This document shows positions 49,061-59,318 of a stretch of 64,000 bases of DNA, piece after piece. Position numbers and translations under genes: made by a program. Source of the DNA: Trichoplusia ni (Eukaryota > Arthropoda > Insecta > Lepidoptera > Noctuidae); assembly GCF_003590095.1 (NCBI RefSeq), contig NC_039488.1:13640001-13704000 (forward strand). Direction: 5' to 3'. Within the stretch, counting starts at the first letter, position 1; the number at the start of each line of letters is the position of its first letter. The notes under the pieces are model-generated. The model was given only the letters and a program-made list of their open reading frames with translations. It did not search any database and was not told where the DNA came from.

Positions 49061-49684
49061 TTTTTTTAAATACTGACGCAAAACAGGGGTGTTATAAGTT
49101 TGACGTATCGGTCTGTCTGTAGCACCATAGCTCAGGTATAGATTCCTTGATTTTCGCTTTGTTTTTATTTGGATTATTTTGTATTAGTATTTGGGGTGAT
49201 TTTTTTACCGTCCTCGGGGGTCCTTCAATTTTTTTAATTTCAGCTTATTAATTATCAATGTTTTATAGGAATTCAGTAATTTGCGATATAAAAAGCCAGC
49301 ATCCTGATTAATTAACAGTGAAATGGGACATGTAAATAAAGTTTTTTTTTGTTTTGAATTAACCCAAACAGCAGTAATTTTATTATGAACAATTAATAAT
49401 ATCTACATTAAATGTAGGTATTATTAATGTGTACCTGTGTGTACCTCTTACCAATAGGTTCATAGACGAACAGTCAAGTCTTAATACTACTTTACCAGTT
49501 TTTGTATACGGAACTCTGATCATACGTTCCTCCCGGCTCACGTACATTTTTTATGATATAAACTTTAAATTACACGGCTCATAATGAGAGAGGACATGAG
49601 TTGTGTATTATATTTTGTTTGTATACTCTTGTTTCGCGGAATGAGAGTTTTAGTTGATATAGTAAAATGCCAGTAACATTTAAA
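49061..49684. other. AT-rich DNA, nothing recognised
   Basis: No supported gene. A weak TATACGGAACTCTG at about 49506-49519 may be an end of the GTTCCGTAC-type element that follows. Confidence 0.35.
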
Positions 49685-49800
49685 TTCGCTTTTTCAGGAT
49701 TCCGTACCGAAGGGAAAGAATATAACCCTGTTACTAAGGCCCATGATCTGTCTGTCCGTCTGTCACCAGGAACGGCAGTTATGAAATGCGATAGGTGGAG
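49685..49800 (+). mobile_element. Short DNA-element copy (GTTCCGTAC family)
   Basis: It begins TTTTTCAGGATTCCGTACCG, close to the AGGGTTCCGTACC terminus I recall for this family, then ACCCTGTTACTAAGGCCC, CTGTCTGTCCGTCTGTCACC. The interior decays after about 49800. It is inverted relative to copies at 37350-37475 and 42405-42560. Non-coding. Confidence 0.6.
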
Positions 49801-50011
49801 TTAAATTTTCAAAAACGATTTTTTCTATTGACTACTACGACAATGATAAATTGTAACAGACATCCATCTTAAGCATTTGTTATTTCGGTCATTTGATAGA
49901 TGATAAATTTAAGTTGCAATTTCTTTCTTCACCCTAATTCTAGGGATTCCTCAATGTCACCAGTTCAACTCGTACTTTATCAGTTTTTTACTTGTGCTGA
50001 AATTATTATTA

Positions 50012-50054
50012 TTTATTAATCTCTTTGACTGCACAGAACGGAGTGGTGTTGGTT
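50012..50054 (-). repeat. Fragment of the 48.9-kb repeat
   Basis: TTAATCTCTTTGACTGCACA and the following GAACGGAGTGGTGTTGG match 48877-48918 with about three changes. An (ATT)n run on its left is consistent with a tail on the minus strand. Confidence 0.6.
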
Positions 50055-50393
50055 TATTTATATTATTTTGTCATTTATTGTTAATATGATCCTCCTTTTT
50101 TCATTTTTTCATTCTTTGTGGAAGTCTCAAACGAAGATGTAGAGACGATCACATTTAGGGTGTGACACACAAAAGCCGTCAACTGGAAAGAGATTTTTCT
50201 TTCAGACTTTCATTTTCTCTAGTCGCAACTGTTTGTTTGGCACTTGACAACGTCTCGGGCGGGTTTTCTCTTCCGCTCCTGAAAGAGTTTTACTTTGAGA
50301 GGTGGTGGCACGCCTTCCTTCCTTAACAGAATAAACGTACATAAATATCGACTTATATTTATCTATAACTTGCTCTGTTTGGTCCGATACTAG

Positions 50394-50412
50394 CCTAGGC
50401 CTAGGCCTAGGA
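50394..50412. repeat. Tandem CCTAGG palindromes
   Basis: Three contiguous CCTAGG hexamers, a small self-complementary tandem repeat. Confidence 0.8.
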
Positions 50413-50480
50413 AGCCTTAAGTTGTGCTACAACACCCGTTCCTTCGTTCAATTACATGGAACATATGAAAATAATCTTAA

Positions 50481-50536
50481 TCATCAGCCTAGCATTTTCC
50501 CAACTACGTTGTGGTCGGCTTACAATCTAACCAGAA
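50481..50536 (-). mobile_element. 5S-SINE tail fragment
   Basis: TCATCAGCCTAGCATTTTCC then CAACTACGTTGTGGTCGGCTT match the tail end of the SINEs at 54962-55246 and 30765-31060 (minus orientation). Only the last 55 bases or so of the element are present: a severely 5'-truncated insertion. Confidence 0.7.
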
Positions 50537-50636
50537 ATATATCAAAGAAAAAAAAGATAATTTCATAAGATTAAAAAATGGCCGATATCATGGTACAATT
50601 CGTTTGTATTATTTGTCCCTTTTAATTGTTTAAAGT

Positions 50637-50865
50637 GACGACCTTCGTGGTCGAGTGGCGTATGCACCGGTAATAAGGTCTCTGAGATCCTGGGTTCGAT
50701 CCCCGGTCGGGTCAATGTAAAAATTACATTTCTACATTGTCTCGGGTCTGGGTGTTTGTGATACCTTCGTTGTATCTTAATTCCATAACACAAGTGCTTT
50801 AGCAAGTTACTTTGGGTTCAGAACAATGTACATATGTGATGTTGTCCGTATTTATTAAAAAAAAA
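50637..50865 (+). mobile_element. tRNA-derived SINE, well preserved
   Basis: The head carries a tRNA-like A box (GTGGTCGAGTGGCG, about 50647-50660) and an intact B box GGTTCGATCCC (50693-50703) flanked by a TpsiC-arm-like stem (TGGG...CCGGT). The body (TCTCGGGTCTGGGTGTTTG, CCATAACACAAGTGCTTTAG, ACTTTGGGTTCAGAACAATG) is shared with 19422-19632. The element ends in TATTTATT and a 9-A run. Of the SINEs here it is the one most likely to retain polymerase III promoter function. It is not a tRNA gene, because a D-loop/anticodon cloverleaf cannot be completed. Confidence 0.8.
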
Positions 50866-51449
50866 GTACTTTTTTAAATAAATTAGTTTTTGCCTAGCAT
50901 TCGCCATACGTAGATACCACAATATCTAGGCAATTCTTTACCAAATATGAGTACGGGTTAAATAATCTAGATTACCTAGATTTAGCAAACACTTTTGAAT
51001 TTTTAATTAGTTGGAGTTTGTGTTAATCCCAGCTGTTACGTACGGTCAGTAGTGAAACACAAATATATTAATTACAAAATCTCTCCCAACTCTATTGTTC
51101 TAGGATTATAACTTTACCGTTCTGTGAATATTATGATATTATAGTTGGTATTGTTACAAATTTTCATGGTCTAAAAAGGTAATTTATGGTTGTATTTTGT
51201 ACTATCATGTTTTTTTTTATGTCGACGGTACAATCAAAGTGTAAAGCTCACATTTATAAACAGATTTAAAGAAAAACTAAACTTGGAGAATTGAGAACCC
51301 AAAGGAGTTAATGCATTTTTTCATTTAATGTGTTGAGACATTAAAATGTAAAAAAGCAGCAGCTATCTTATTGTATCGTTTTAATCAACCGTCAAATCAC
51401 ATGAAAAATAACTGGATTCTATTTAAGAGTTATTGAAATCTCGTTTCAG
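50866..51449. other. AT-rich DNA, nothing recognised
   Basis: No supported gene or repeat. Confidence 0.45.
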
Positions 51450-51463
51450 ATACCGTTACGCAG
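51450..51463 (+). other. Possible 14-nt microexon
   Basis: CTCGTTTCAG (acceptor-like) precedes 14 bases ending ACGCAG, directly followed by GTAAGT, a consensus donor. If used, this is a microexon on the plus strand, opposite to the main gene model. It may instead be a chance pairing. Just downstream (51480-51530) a minus-strand AGGTTCGCGTCC resembles a tRNA B box, so the area may be SINE-derived. Confidence 0.2.
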
Positions 51464-51734
51464 GTAAGTTCTTATTTATAAAGGGCAGGCAGGACGCGAA
51501 CCTGTGACAGACTAACAACCAAAGCCTTTCGTAATTTCAACTTAATATTCGTATAAAATCTGACGGAACAGTTCTCTCACACCCTGCACACCATGACGAT
51601 ATCATGTGTGTGTGATGTAATTACTTTGAGTCAGCCGAGTCCTGTTTGTTCCAGTGTTTATCTCTCAAACTTGTCACTTAGGCTGTAGGCTGCGCTTAGT
51701 ACATACATAACGTACGAAATTAAAAAAGTTCCAA

Positions 51735-51746
51735 ATGTTCCTGTTG
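51735..51746 (+). other. Possible short start exon
   Basis: ATGTTCCTGTTG runs directly into GTAAGTG. Insect cuticle and other secreted-protein genes often have a first intron after about four signal-peptide codons, and MFLL fits that pattern. No matching second exon, TATA box or initiator was found, and the context at -3 is C, so support is weak. Confidence 0.15.
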
Positions 51747-51752
51747 GTAAGT

Positions 51753-53550
51753 GTAAAAAAATATTGTGCTTTTTTGTTAATAATAACTTTGTGTCTGTAT
51801 TTTAATGTGGATCAGAATTTTGTTTAGATATTATTTAATCTTAACCTATGTATTTAATTTTTGCCATCATCAACATGCCAATGGAAACTACATGGACATT
51901 GTCAAGGCTTTCGTTTGTTTACACCCTACTTTTTAAGTTTAGAAGTAAAAAGAAATTCTTAATATATTATTTCCACTAATCTTCATTATTAATACAAAAA
52001 AAAACCCTTTATTGCCGTTGACATTATTGGCTCCAGTCATTGAAAAACTAAACTAGTGCATTAAAATATTACCCGCAGTTATCCACAACTACAGCTACAG
52101 CGAATTTAATAATTTATACCAATGAAGGAAAACAATAAACAAAATTAATAATTGTAATAAATGGATTTATTGTAAGCCACACAAAGGAGAGATTTATGAC
52201 TTCCGCGGTAATTTTTGTCTTTTCAGGTCAATTAAAATTATTGTTCCGCTTTTAACAATTTGGAAGAGTGCCACGAATCGTTGCAACTTGCATTTTTGTT
52301 AAACTTTTCCTTTTTGGTAACTATGTTCACTGTTATATGTATTCGTGTCTGTTAGATAATCATAAAAGTTATAAAAAGCGAAAAGTTTATTACTGAAAGT
52401 ATTTTTTGTAGCTTAGAGAAATTGTAATTGACGCATCCAAGGTATTTTTTTTGCAGTGACCTAAAAGCAAATCAAACGATGAACGAAACGATTTTTCATT
52501 ATAATCAAGTAAACCATTGCTTAGCATTTCAAAGTTACACAAACATCTCTAAAAATACAGGCTTTTTACAAAATTACTCACTACGACAGAAGGAGAATAA
52601 AACACCGAATAGATTTCATTGTCTTCAACACTTACTTGTTAAAATAGCACGCTGTTGTTCCTTTTTCTACTTACATCCGAATCTAATCCCAGCTGATCAC
52701 GCAATGTACCCAAAAACTTATAATCATGGAAGAGAAAAATACATGGACGTGGCACTTAGCTACGAGAACGTGGCGCTAATGGGAGATATTGATCAACTTT
52801 AGCTTATTCGATGTGTATTTCTCGTTTGGAAAATTAGATAATATTTATACCATTCATTTAATGTATATCTACATATCGAAAGACATTTTTAAACTATACC
52901 TAAAATCCGTCTTCATTGACACACCTAGTAAAATGTAACTTTTATCAGTACTACGTGTGTTTGAGACTTCCCTCTACCAACCTATGTTCCACATCCACAA
53001 CTACATAACACACGTTATTACAAGCTGTCAAACCCAAATATTGAACACTTTCTATTGGATGTTTATTCAATACATAAATATGATTACGAAACCTAATAAA
53101 CACTCGAGAATTCATAGAAAGGTCTGTTGTTACGTAAAAAACCTTACTATCGAGGATACGTGATTTGAATTTGATAACGCAGGCTCTATTTGCTAGAATA
53201 TAAATGTACAAATTTAGATTATTGCTTATCTGAGTAAATAAATATTAAAAAAATGTTTTGAAGGCTACGATTAAGTTTTTTTCAGTCTAATAAAGCTCGT
53301 TGGAATGAATGGAAGGTTAATGGTACGCTATTTTCTAGGAGGAGGATATGTTTTTAATACCAAACTGTTCTTAGAAACTTCTTCGAACCCGAACGGAGTC
53401 CTTAATCATGAGCTAGCAAAACGGTGGAGATCGGAAACTAGTCGGGATATCTTGATAAATAGGAGTGAATTAACTGTTAATAAATAAATAAAATAAATAC
53501 TTTTTTAAAAAGCAATACAGACGACACTAAAATGGATCCGAAGCGATATG
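51753..53550. other. AT-rich DNA with doubtful open frames
   Basis: A good acceptor (TTTTTTTTGCAG) at 52445-52456 is followed by an open frame to 52802. Its last third (DHAMYPKTYNHGREKYMDVAL) looks protein-like, but no family or donor is seen. Another T-rich acceptor at 53273-53285 precedes a 60-codon frame (53305-53487) ending near AATAAA repeats. Neither is strong enough to call a gene. Confidence 0.3.
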
Positions 53551-53828
53551 GTCTAAGAGCCCGTGGACGCCAGACCTACGTTATTCTATAAAAGCTTCAA
53601 CTTATAGCTTATACAATAGCGTGATTTTTAATAATATCCTGAAGGCATTAACGAAAAACTGCGCTTTATAACTTGATACTATTGGCACCTTTAGTACCGT
53701 TTATCTGCCAAAGCCACCATGACCCAAACTCCATAATCGACCATTGTTCTTATCTGTGTTGGGAGCATCCGCTGACAAAGTTTCAGTTTTTATAAAATAA
53801 CGTAGGACTGGGGTCCACGTCCTCTTAC
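53551..53828. mobile_element. MITE-like element with about 50-bp inverted ends
   Basis: The left end (GGTCTAAGAGCCCGTGGACG, then CCAGACCTAC, TTATTCTATAAAAGCTTC) is repeated inverted at the right end (TTTTTATAAAATAACGTAGG, ACTGGGGTCCACGTCCTCTTAC) with roughly 75-80% identity over about 50 bases. The interior is non-coding. This is the structure of a non-autonomous DNA transposon of about 278 bp. Target duplication and superfamily are not clear. Confidence 0.6.
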
Positions 53829-54802
53829 TCTAATATTTACTCCAAAAACCGATGAGACAACAATATCGTTGCCAAATATGTTATTACAGCGATATCACTA
53901 ACGTGTTAGTTTTGCCAGTAAGGTTCCACCTCTACGAGTTATCAGCAATAAAAAAACTGACAAAAAGACATCTTGTAAACGAACACTTTCTTAAATTGAA
54001 GAAATATTCCGAAGTTTCCTTACATTGTCTTGTTATATCGAATTGTGACAACTGAATAATGCACAAAGCATAACACAAATGTGATTGGAGAGAGAAAAGC
54101 AATCTTGTTCTGTAGGAGAATATTATAAGTAGTTACTCGCGTTACATTACTACATTACTATTGTGACAAGGTTGCATAAAGGTTGACGTTGTAAGACTTC
54201 TAATTGTGAAGTAATCTTCTCTGCTCTTTGTATCTAGTTTGTATGTTCATTATAATGTTAGAAGAAGTTTTTATGCAGGTAGTTGCATGAAACTCTTGGA
54301 AGATGTAAAGTCAATTCTTTATTTTTATTGCAACAGACGATTTTTTAACGACCCTCGCACTAGCTAAGTAACTAATTCTAGTGTTGCGAAATTATAACAA
54401 AAATTAAAATATCACGCGCTGAGACACCTTAACTGATCGTTATACAACAAATTACTCTTCAAGATAATAAAGTCAACATAAGCTAGATGCAAAAAATGGC
54501 AATGGAAATTACGGCAAAACATCACAGATAGAGGAACTTTAATAAATTTGTAATAATACAGATATTCCAAGCGACATCATTGTGATTTTAAGAAAGCTAA
54601 CAACAGAAACACCATTTGCTTACATTAAACTGTACCAACATTATTGTATCACTTTCTTTCCAAAGCTCTCTTTATGTCAGTCGACCTCCACAGCCAAACT
54701 GATATTACATAACAGTCAACACAAAGCCATAAGTACTAATGGATTAGTCTATAAAATAATTATCTTTTGTTGACTGTCGTATCGCTTCCATATTTCATAC
54801 AA
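53829..54802. other. AT-rich DNA, nothing recognised
   Basis: Short frames (53852-54055, 54582-54773) show no family. No repeats were recognised. Confidence 0.45.
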
Positions 54803-54946
54803 TCCATACTAATATACAAAGTTGAAGAGTTTGTTTGTTAGTTTGAACGCGCTAATCTCAGGATTTACTGGTCCAAATTGAAAAATTCTTGTGAATAGAT
54901 CATTCATCGAGGACGGTTACAGGCTATATACCATCACGATGCGACT

Positions 54947-54961
54947 AATAGGAGCGAAGAT
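54947..54961. repeat. Target-site duplication, left
   Basis: AATAGGAGCGAAGAT, identical to 55247-55261. It belongs to the Helitron and was duplicated when the SINE inserted. Confidence 0.9.
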
Positions 54962-55246
54962 CATCATTAGCCTAGCCTTTTCCCAACTATGTTGGGGTCG
55001 GCTACCAGTCCAACCGGTTTCAGCTAAGTACCAGTGTTTTACAAGGAGCGACTGCCTATCTGACCTCCTCAACCCAGTTACCTGGGCAACACGATACCCC
55101 TTGGTTAGACTGGCTGTCAGACTATTTCAAGCTTCTGACTACCTGTAACGACTGTCAAAGATGTAGGAATAACAGCCGGGACCCACAATTTAACGTGCCT
55201 TCCGAAACACGGAGGAACTCGTTATGACAAAGATGGCCACTAGGTC
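54962..55246 (-). mobile_element. 5S-SINE nested in Helitron
   Basis: Tail TCATCATTAGCCTAGCC at the left, body (CTATGTTGGGGTCGGC, ACAAGGAGCGACTGCC, GGGACCCACAATTTAACG) and the truncated 5S-like head at the right (GAGTGGCCATCTTTGTCATAACG region on minus, box-C remnant). Exact 15-bp target duplications flank it, the mark of LINE-machinery retroposition. The 5' truncation removed most of the 5S promoter, so the copy is not expected to be transcribed from it. It is younger than the host Helitron. Confidence 0.85.
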
Positions 55247-55261
55247 AATAGGAGCGAAGAT
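55247..55261. repeat. Target-site duplication, right
   Basis: Exact match to 54947-54961, directly bordering the truncated 5' end of the SINE. Confidence 0.9.
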
Positions 55262-55353
55262 ACAAAGGAAAATGTGAAAAAAATAGGGCAGGTATAAATC
55301 ATAACTTATACGTATCTTCTAACCACGCGGACGAAGTCACGGGCAACAGCTAG

Positions 55354-56078
55354 TCTATACTAAAGCTGTTTGTCTTGGTTGTCTTGTAATTAACTCTATT
55401 TTGTGACGAGCACTTCGCTAGTGTACTTAATTGCTGTAGTTTTTATTGTTGCTCCGTTGTTCTGATTGTATACTTTGCTTTGTTTTGTATATGTCTTTAG
55501 CAATTGTTGTTATATTTTGTTTGCAGTACTTTGTTACTTATTTCGACTCTAGAATGACGTGTTATGTAAAGATGTAGTGCGGATTCGGCAGTAAAGCAGA
55601 GTGGGAGACAAAATTTCAGTTAAGAGGAGAGATTAAATCCGAAATAAAATTTTAACCGAAAATCCACAATGCTAGATTTACGATTTTGGTGAAATTATTA
55701 TTTATGTATAGGTAATCTAAAAATATATGGAATACAACAAAAAACTAAAATCAATTTTGGTATAGGAGTTCTACAACCACATCGTAAAATAGTTGGAAAT
55801 GCAGAAGAAATACGCAGTAAGGAGATAGTGTGTATGTGTTAGTGATATTAGCACTTCATAAAGTCCATTCCCATTCTCCAGTCCCATTAATGTAATACTA
55901 CCAAAGACGAAAATATGTTATATACTTGGCGCCGTATATAATCCTGAATAAAACACCTCCACGGGCATAGACCACGAAAAAACCTAGTTTCTCATAATAT
56001 CCGAAAAAACTCATATCTTCAATACAATCTTGTCAGAATCTTACCTCCAGGTAACCTAAGCATTAAAGATAAACTTAC
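55354..56078. other. AT-rich DNA, start of putative intron
   Basis: No repeat or gene was recognised. In the proposed model this is intron directly downstream (minus) of the coding exon at 56079-56196. Confidence 0.45.
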
Positions 56079-56196
56079 CTTTACGGGTAACATCTCTATC
56101 TTTCGTATCTTTCCATCGTAAATCTTTGCTCCCAATGATATCAATGTACAGCACGTTGGCTCCATTAATCGTCTTTATTCGTCCCTTCGGTTCCAT
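56079..56196 (-). CDS. Candidate first coding exon, unknown product
   Basis: From ATG at 56196-56194 the minus strand is open for 39 codons plus one base, ending at AAAG|GTAAGT (junction 56079/56078), a full-consensus donor, so the intron is phase 1. The ATG context is good (G at -3, G at +4) and an in-frame TAA lies four codons upstream, so this ATG is the natural start. The peptide begins MEPKGRIKTINGANVLYIDI and continues IGSKDLRWKDTKDRDVTRK: charged, soluble, no signal peptide or membrane segment. GC is higher than the flanks. I do not recognise the family. The next exon is not visible within a short distance, so a long intron is implied. Phase agrees with the candidate exon at 47021-47048. 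Coincidental ATG-plus-donor remains possible. Confidence 0.5.
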
Positions 56197-56480
56197 AACG
56201 TTGTATTATCGGTGAAGGTTATCAAACTTATTGCTAAACTCACTGTGTTCCGGGTTTTTCAGATGCGTCACGTAAACATCAATTGAGATAAGCAATTATT
56301 GTATAACAATATACTTAATTGAAGATTGAATTTAGGAACGCAAAATAGAAATATTGAATTGTTTGTCCCGTGTCTCTTAAATTGCTGCACCGCTTTCGAT
56401 TAATCATATCTTAGAACTATTGCAAAGATATTTTGCAATAGTTTGCGATAACAATAAAAAATATACTGCATTAAAATCGA
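56197..56480 (-). promoter_or_regulatory. Putative 5' leader or promoter of the exon
   Basis: AT-rich sequence upstream of the ATG. An acceptor-like TTCAATCTTCAATTAAG (minus, about 56306-56322) could mark a 5' splice junction in the leader. No TATA box or initiator stands out, so whether transcription begins here or further upstream is open. Confidence 0.2.
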
Positions 56481-56753
56481 TCCACCTAGCCGTGTTAGTT
56501 CAATGTCATAGGATGATTTATATCATCTAACTTATAATAACATTTTTATGCGCCGGGAGTAAAAATAAAACTTGTCTGAGGATATCTCAACTATGTAGAA
56601 ACAGCAGCAAATTGAATGAATAATGCCTAATATTTTTTTGTTCAGTCGAACTTAATATGATCCGCCTCTGCCTTCTATCTGAGTTCCTAACAAGATACCT
56701 GATCCAGGTCGGTATTGCGGTAGTATGTCCAATTAGGAATAGGGATACATCAT

Positions 56754-56784
56754 GCTGCGATAGGCTGATGATGATGATGATGAT
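56754..56784 (+). repeat. LINE 3' tail
   Basis: TGCGATAGGC then TGATGATGATGATGATGAT: the last codons (xAIG, stop) and (GAT)n tail of the same LINE type as 5399-5466, with nothing more of the element upstream. Confidence 0.6.
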
Positions 56785-59242
56785 ACGAGTACATCATGCT
56801 GCTCACTGCTGATGACGGCTTGATATTACACAATCTCAAAGTATTCCGAATTCCTGGCCATTTTACAAGGATCTAAACTACACAACCTCAGAGACGTTTA
56901 AATGCATCGTTAAGCGTATTATGGAATATTAAAGATATCGAAGCGTCTCTACCAATAAGCACGCGCCACGAGCAAGTCTCACTCCTTATTAAATAAAAAG
57001 ATTTATGTGTTTCGTATATTATTCCGGGCACGAGTATAGGCGACCTAGCATCGTTCTAAGATTCCCCTCACGTGATTTTTGTCACGCAGAAAAGGCATAA
57101 ACAGCAGATACTGTGCGCTTGCTGACTTTAGCCGGATTATAGAAAGGAGGAGGTCTTTAATTCAGCTCTAAAGTTAGTTATGTTATTTGATATGGGTTTA
57201 AGAGGCACAGTAAAGAAGTAGGTACGTGGGGTGTATATATTGCTATAAGGTTGACTGGACAATGTAAAGACTATAAGATGTTGCTATGAAAGGCAGAGCA
57301 AGTTTTATACAAGGATAAACCAAAAAAGTTCATTTTTATATTAATTAAATAAGCCTCATCAAAAGACATGAAAAACATTTTCCAGACCAGTTGAATAACG
57401 TAATGCCAATAATACCAAACTATGAAAACGTCAGTAGGCAGTACCAACGTAAAATAAATAAACCAAACGTATTTCGTTCACCATCTTTATTTCACATTGT
57501 CGTAACAAAATATCGTTGACGCAACACAATTACTTCTGTAGCGTCGCGGCGGGATCTAGCGGTGACGGAATAGCAGACAGTTATCGTAAAGATATACTGC
57601 CGAGATTACTTAATGATGTACTTTGTTATAAGCACTTAGCGAAGAGAAGATTGAGGCTAAGAAAAATATCTGAGGTAGGCTGTGAGTTAAAGACTACTTT
57701 TAGGTTTTTGTGACAAATGAGAATTGATCACACTGACAAGGACAGTATCATTTTTTTTACATATATTGCACGTCTGGTTTCCACAGGCCAAAACCTCGGA
57801 TCTCAGCTAGCATTATTATAGATATCATCAATATTATGATCTCAGACCAGGAGGCCAGACCAGGAGTTGCTTGCGTCATCGTCATATTTGTATAGAATAG
57901 CAAATATCAAGCGCTGTGAATACGCAGAAACGCGTTGCTTGGGACAACTCAGCTTGGAGTACGACTCGAAATCCAAGAATTACTCATTTAGTTCTAAGTC
58001 TTATGTTTGAAGATCAGTTTGACAGAATCCATGTTTGTAGTAAGCCTAAGAGACTACTCCACCGTTACTCATAGCCCGATTAATTATTAATCAACATTTA
58101 GTAATTTGATCTTGGACTAAAATAATAATATGTCTCACCTAATGCCTTTTTGTATTATAGTTTCCTGAACCGTTTACAATTGATTATTGATGTAGGACAG
58201 ATCGTAAATGTATCAATATTATTTTACATTACTACGCGAAATATAATTTTATGTAATTCTACCGTTTAACAAAAGGAACAAATATGGTTTAGACCCTAAA
58301 AGATTACCGATAAGAAAGTGTATAACTATTTTTCTCATAGGTCAGAATTATCACAGGCCTCTGGTCGAGTAACTTACTTATAACTTAAGCACTAAATAAT
58401 AAATATGTTCCAAGTCCTAATCAGTAAGTACCTAAGTTAGGAGAAAGTAAGTTCACTAAACTAACTTAATACTTTCTGGAGCCCAAAACAATAAAAAGAT
58501 ATTACCTATTATTTATGAAACCAAAAATATGAAACATAAAAGTCTACCAGGAAAATACGGTTGGAAGGTATTTAATATACAAATACCCGGGTTGGTCTGT
58601 ACGTCGCTTGTATTAAACTGTTATTTCCGGGCACAGATATTAAGGCAGTTTTTTATGACCAAATGCTTCGTTTGAGTTAGTTTATTTATTTAGGGCTGGC
58701 TGTTCATTGTTTTATCTTTATTTCATATAACCGCACTAATTAACATTTTTCTCTTGAAATAATAAATTACAGTCATTTGTTTTTCAGATAATTATGTATC
58801 ATAATTATTTTTAGTATTCTTTTGGTATTAACTGAATATACAATATCAAGAATTAAATTTCAAAATTTTTGGTCTATTATTATTGCCTGATATTTATGGT
58901 AGCTTAATTTATAAAAACAAACTAACCATCAAATTATCCCTTACCTGTTACACTATATAACATTAAATTTACCTGTTTGAGGCAACCTTCAACAGCTGTT
59001 ACGTGACTATCTTTCTAGTTCTCCTTTTTATTTGAATCCTAATTTATGTTGATGTAAAAAATACTGACGGCTTTATCATTCAGCCAAAGGTAATGATACT
59101 ATAAACAATAGTTTATTGTTCAATCGTGAACGTTTATAAAACCTATTCTAAACACGCAGTGTGCCTAGAAAATAGGAAAAATAAAACTCAATACTAGACA
59201 AACATAATAAATTCTGGATACGTGTGTAAAATTTTATTCGAT
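56785..59242. other. AT-rich DNA with one possible exon
   Basis: At 57542-57674 on plus, TTACTTCTGTAG|C and CTGAG|GTAGGC bound 133 bases that are open (residues AAGSSGDGIADSYRKDILPR onward) and GC-richer, but the donor is non-optimal and no family was recognised. Nothing else was found. Confidence 0.3.
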
Positions 59243-59318
59243 TTGCTACGAGTGCTACGAATGCTACGACGGTGTAACTTTCGTAGACGTTGTAGCAAGC
59301 GTCGTAGCCTCGTAGCAA
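59243..59318. repeat. GCTACGA dyad repeat
   Basis: The left half contains GCTACGA three times, spaced 9-10 bp (59245 onward). The right half contains the inverse TCGTAGC twice plus TTGTAGC, so the whole can fold into a hairpin with several registers. It is non-coding. It could be a MITE remnant or a minisatellite of a dispersed family. Confidence 0.7.

Larger units (their letters stand above)
54803..55353 (+). mobile_element. Helitron, second family, split by a SINE
   Basis: It starts TCCATACTAATATACAAAG after A (54802) and ends GGGCAACAGCTAG before T (55354), with the hairpin GCGGACGAAGTCACGGG near the end. The conserved interior is interrupted at 54962 by a 285-bp SINE and resumes at 55262. 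Without the insert and one target copy the Helitron is about 251 bp, like its relative at 23989-24233. Confidence 0.85.

Noticed and set aside
50641..50712. Possible tRNA gene (A box and perfect B box)
   Set aside because: The acceptor and anticodon stems do not pair, and the sequence continues into a SINE body shared with 19422-19632.
52428..52802. 124-codon plus-strand frame as a gene
   Set aside because: It starts at a non-ATG codon and has no donor or family match. The strong upstream acceptor alone is not enough.
58920..58980. Two ACAG|GTAA-type junctions on the minus strand
   Set aside because: The tracts before them are not pyrimidine-rich and the donors are suboptimal. They also lie upstream of the first candidate exon.
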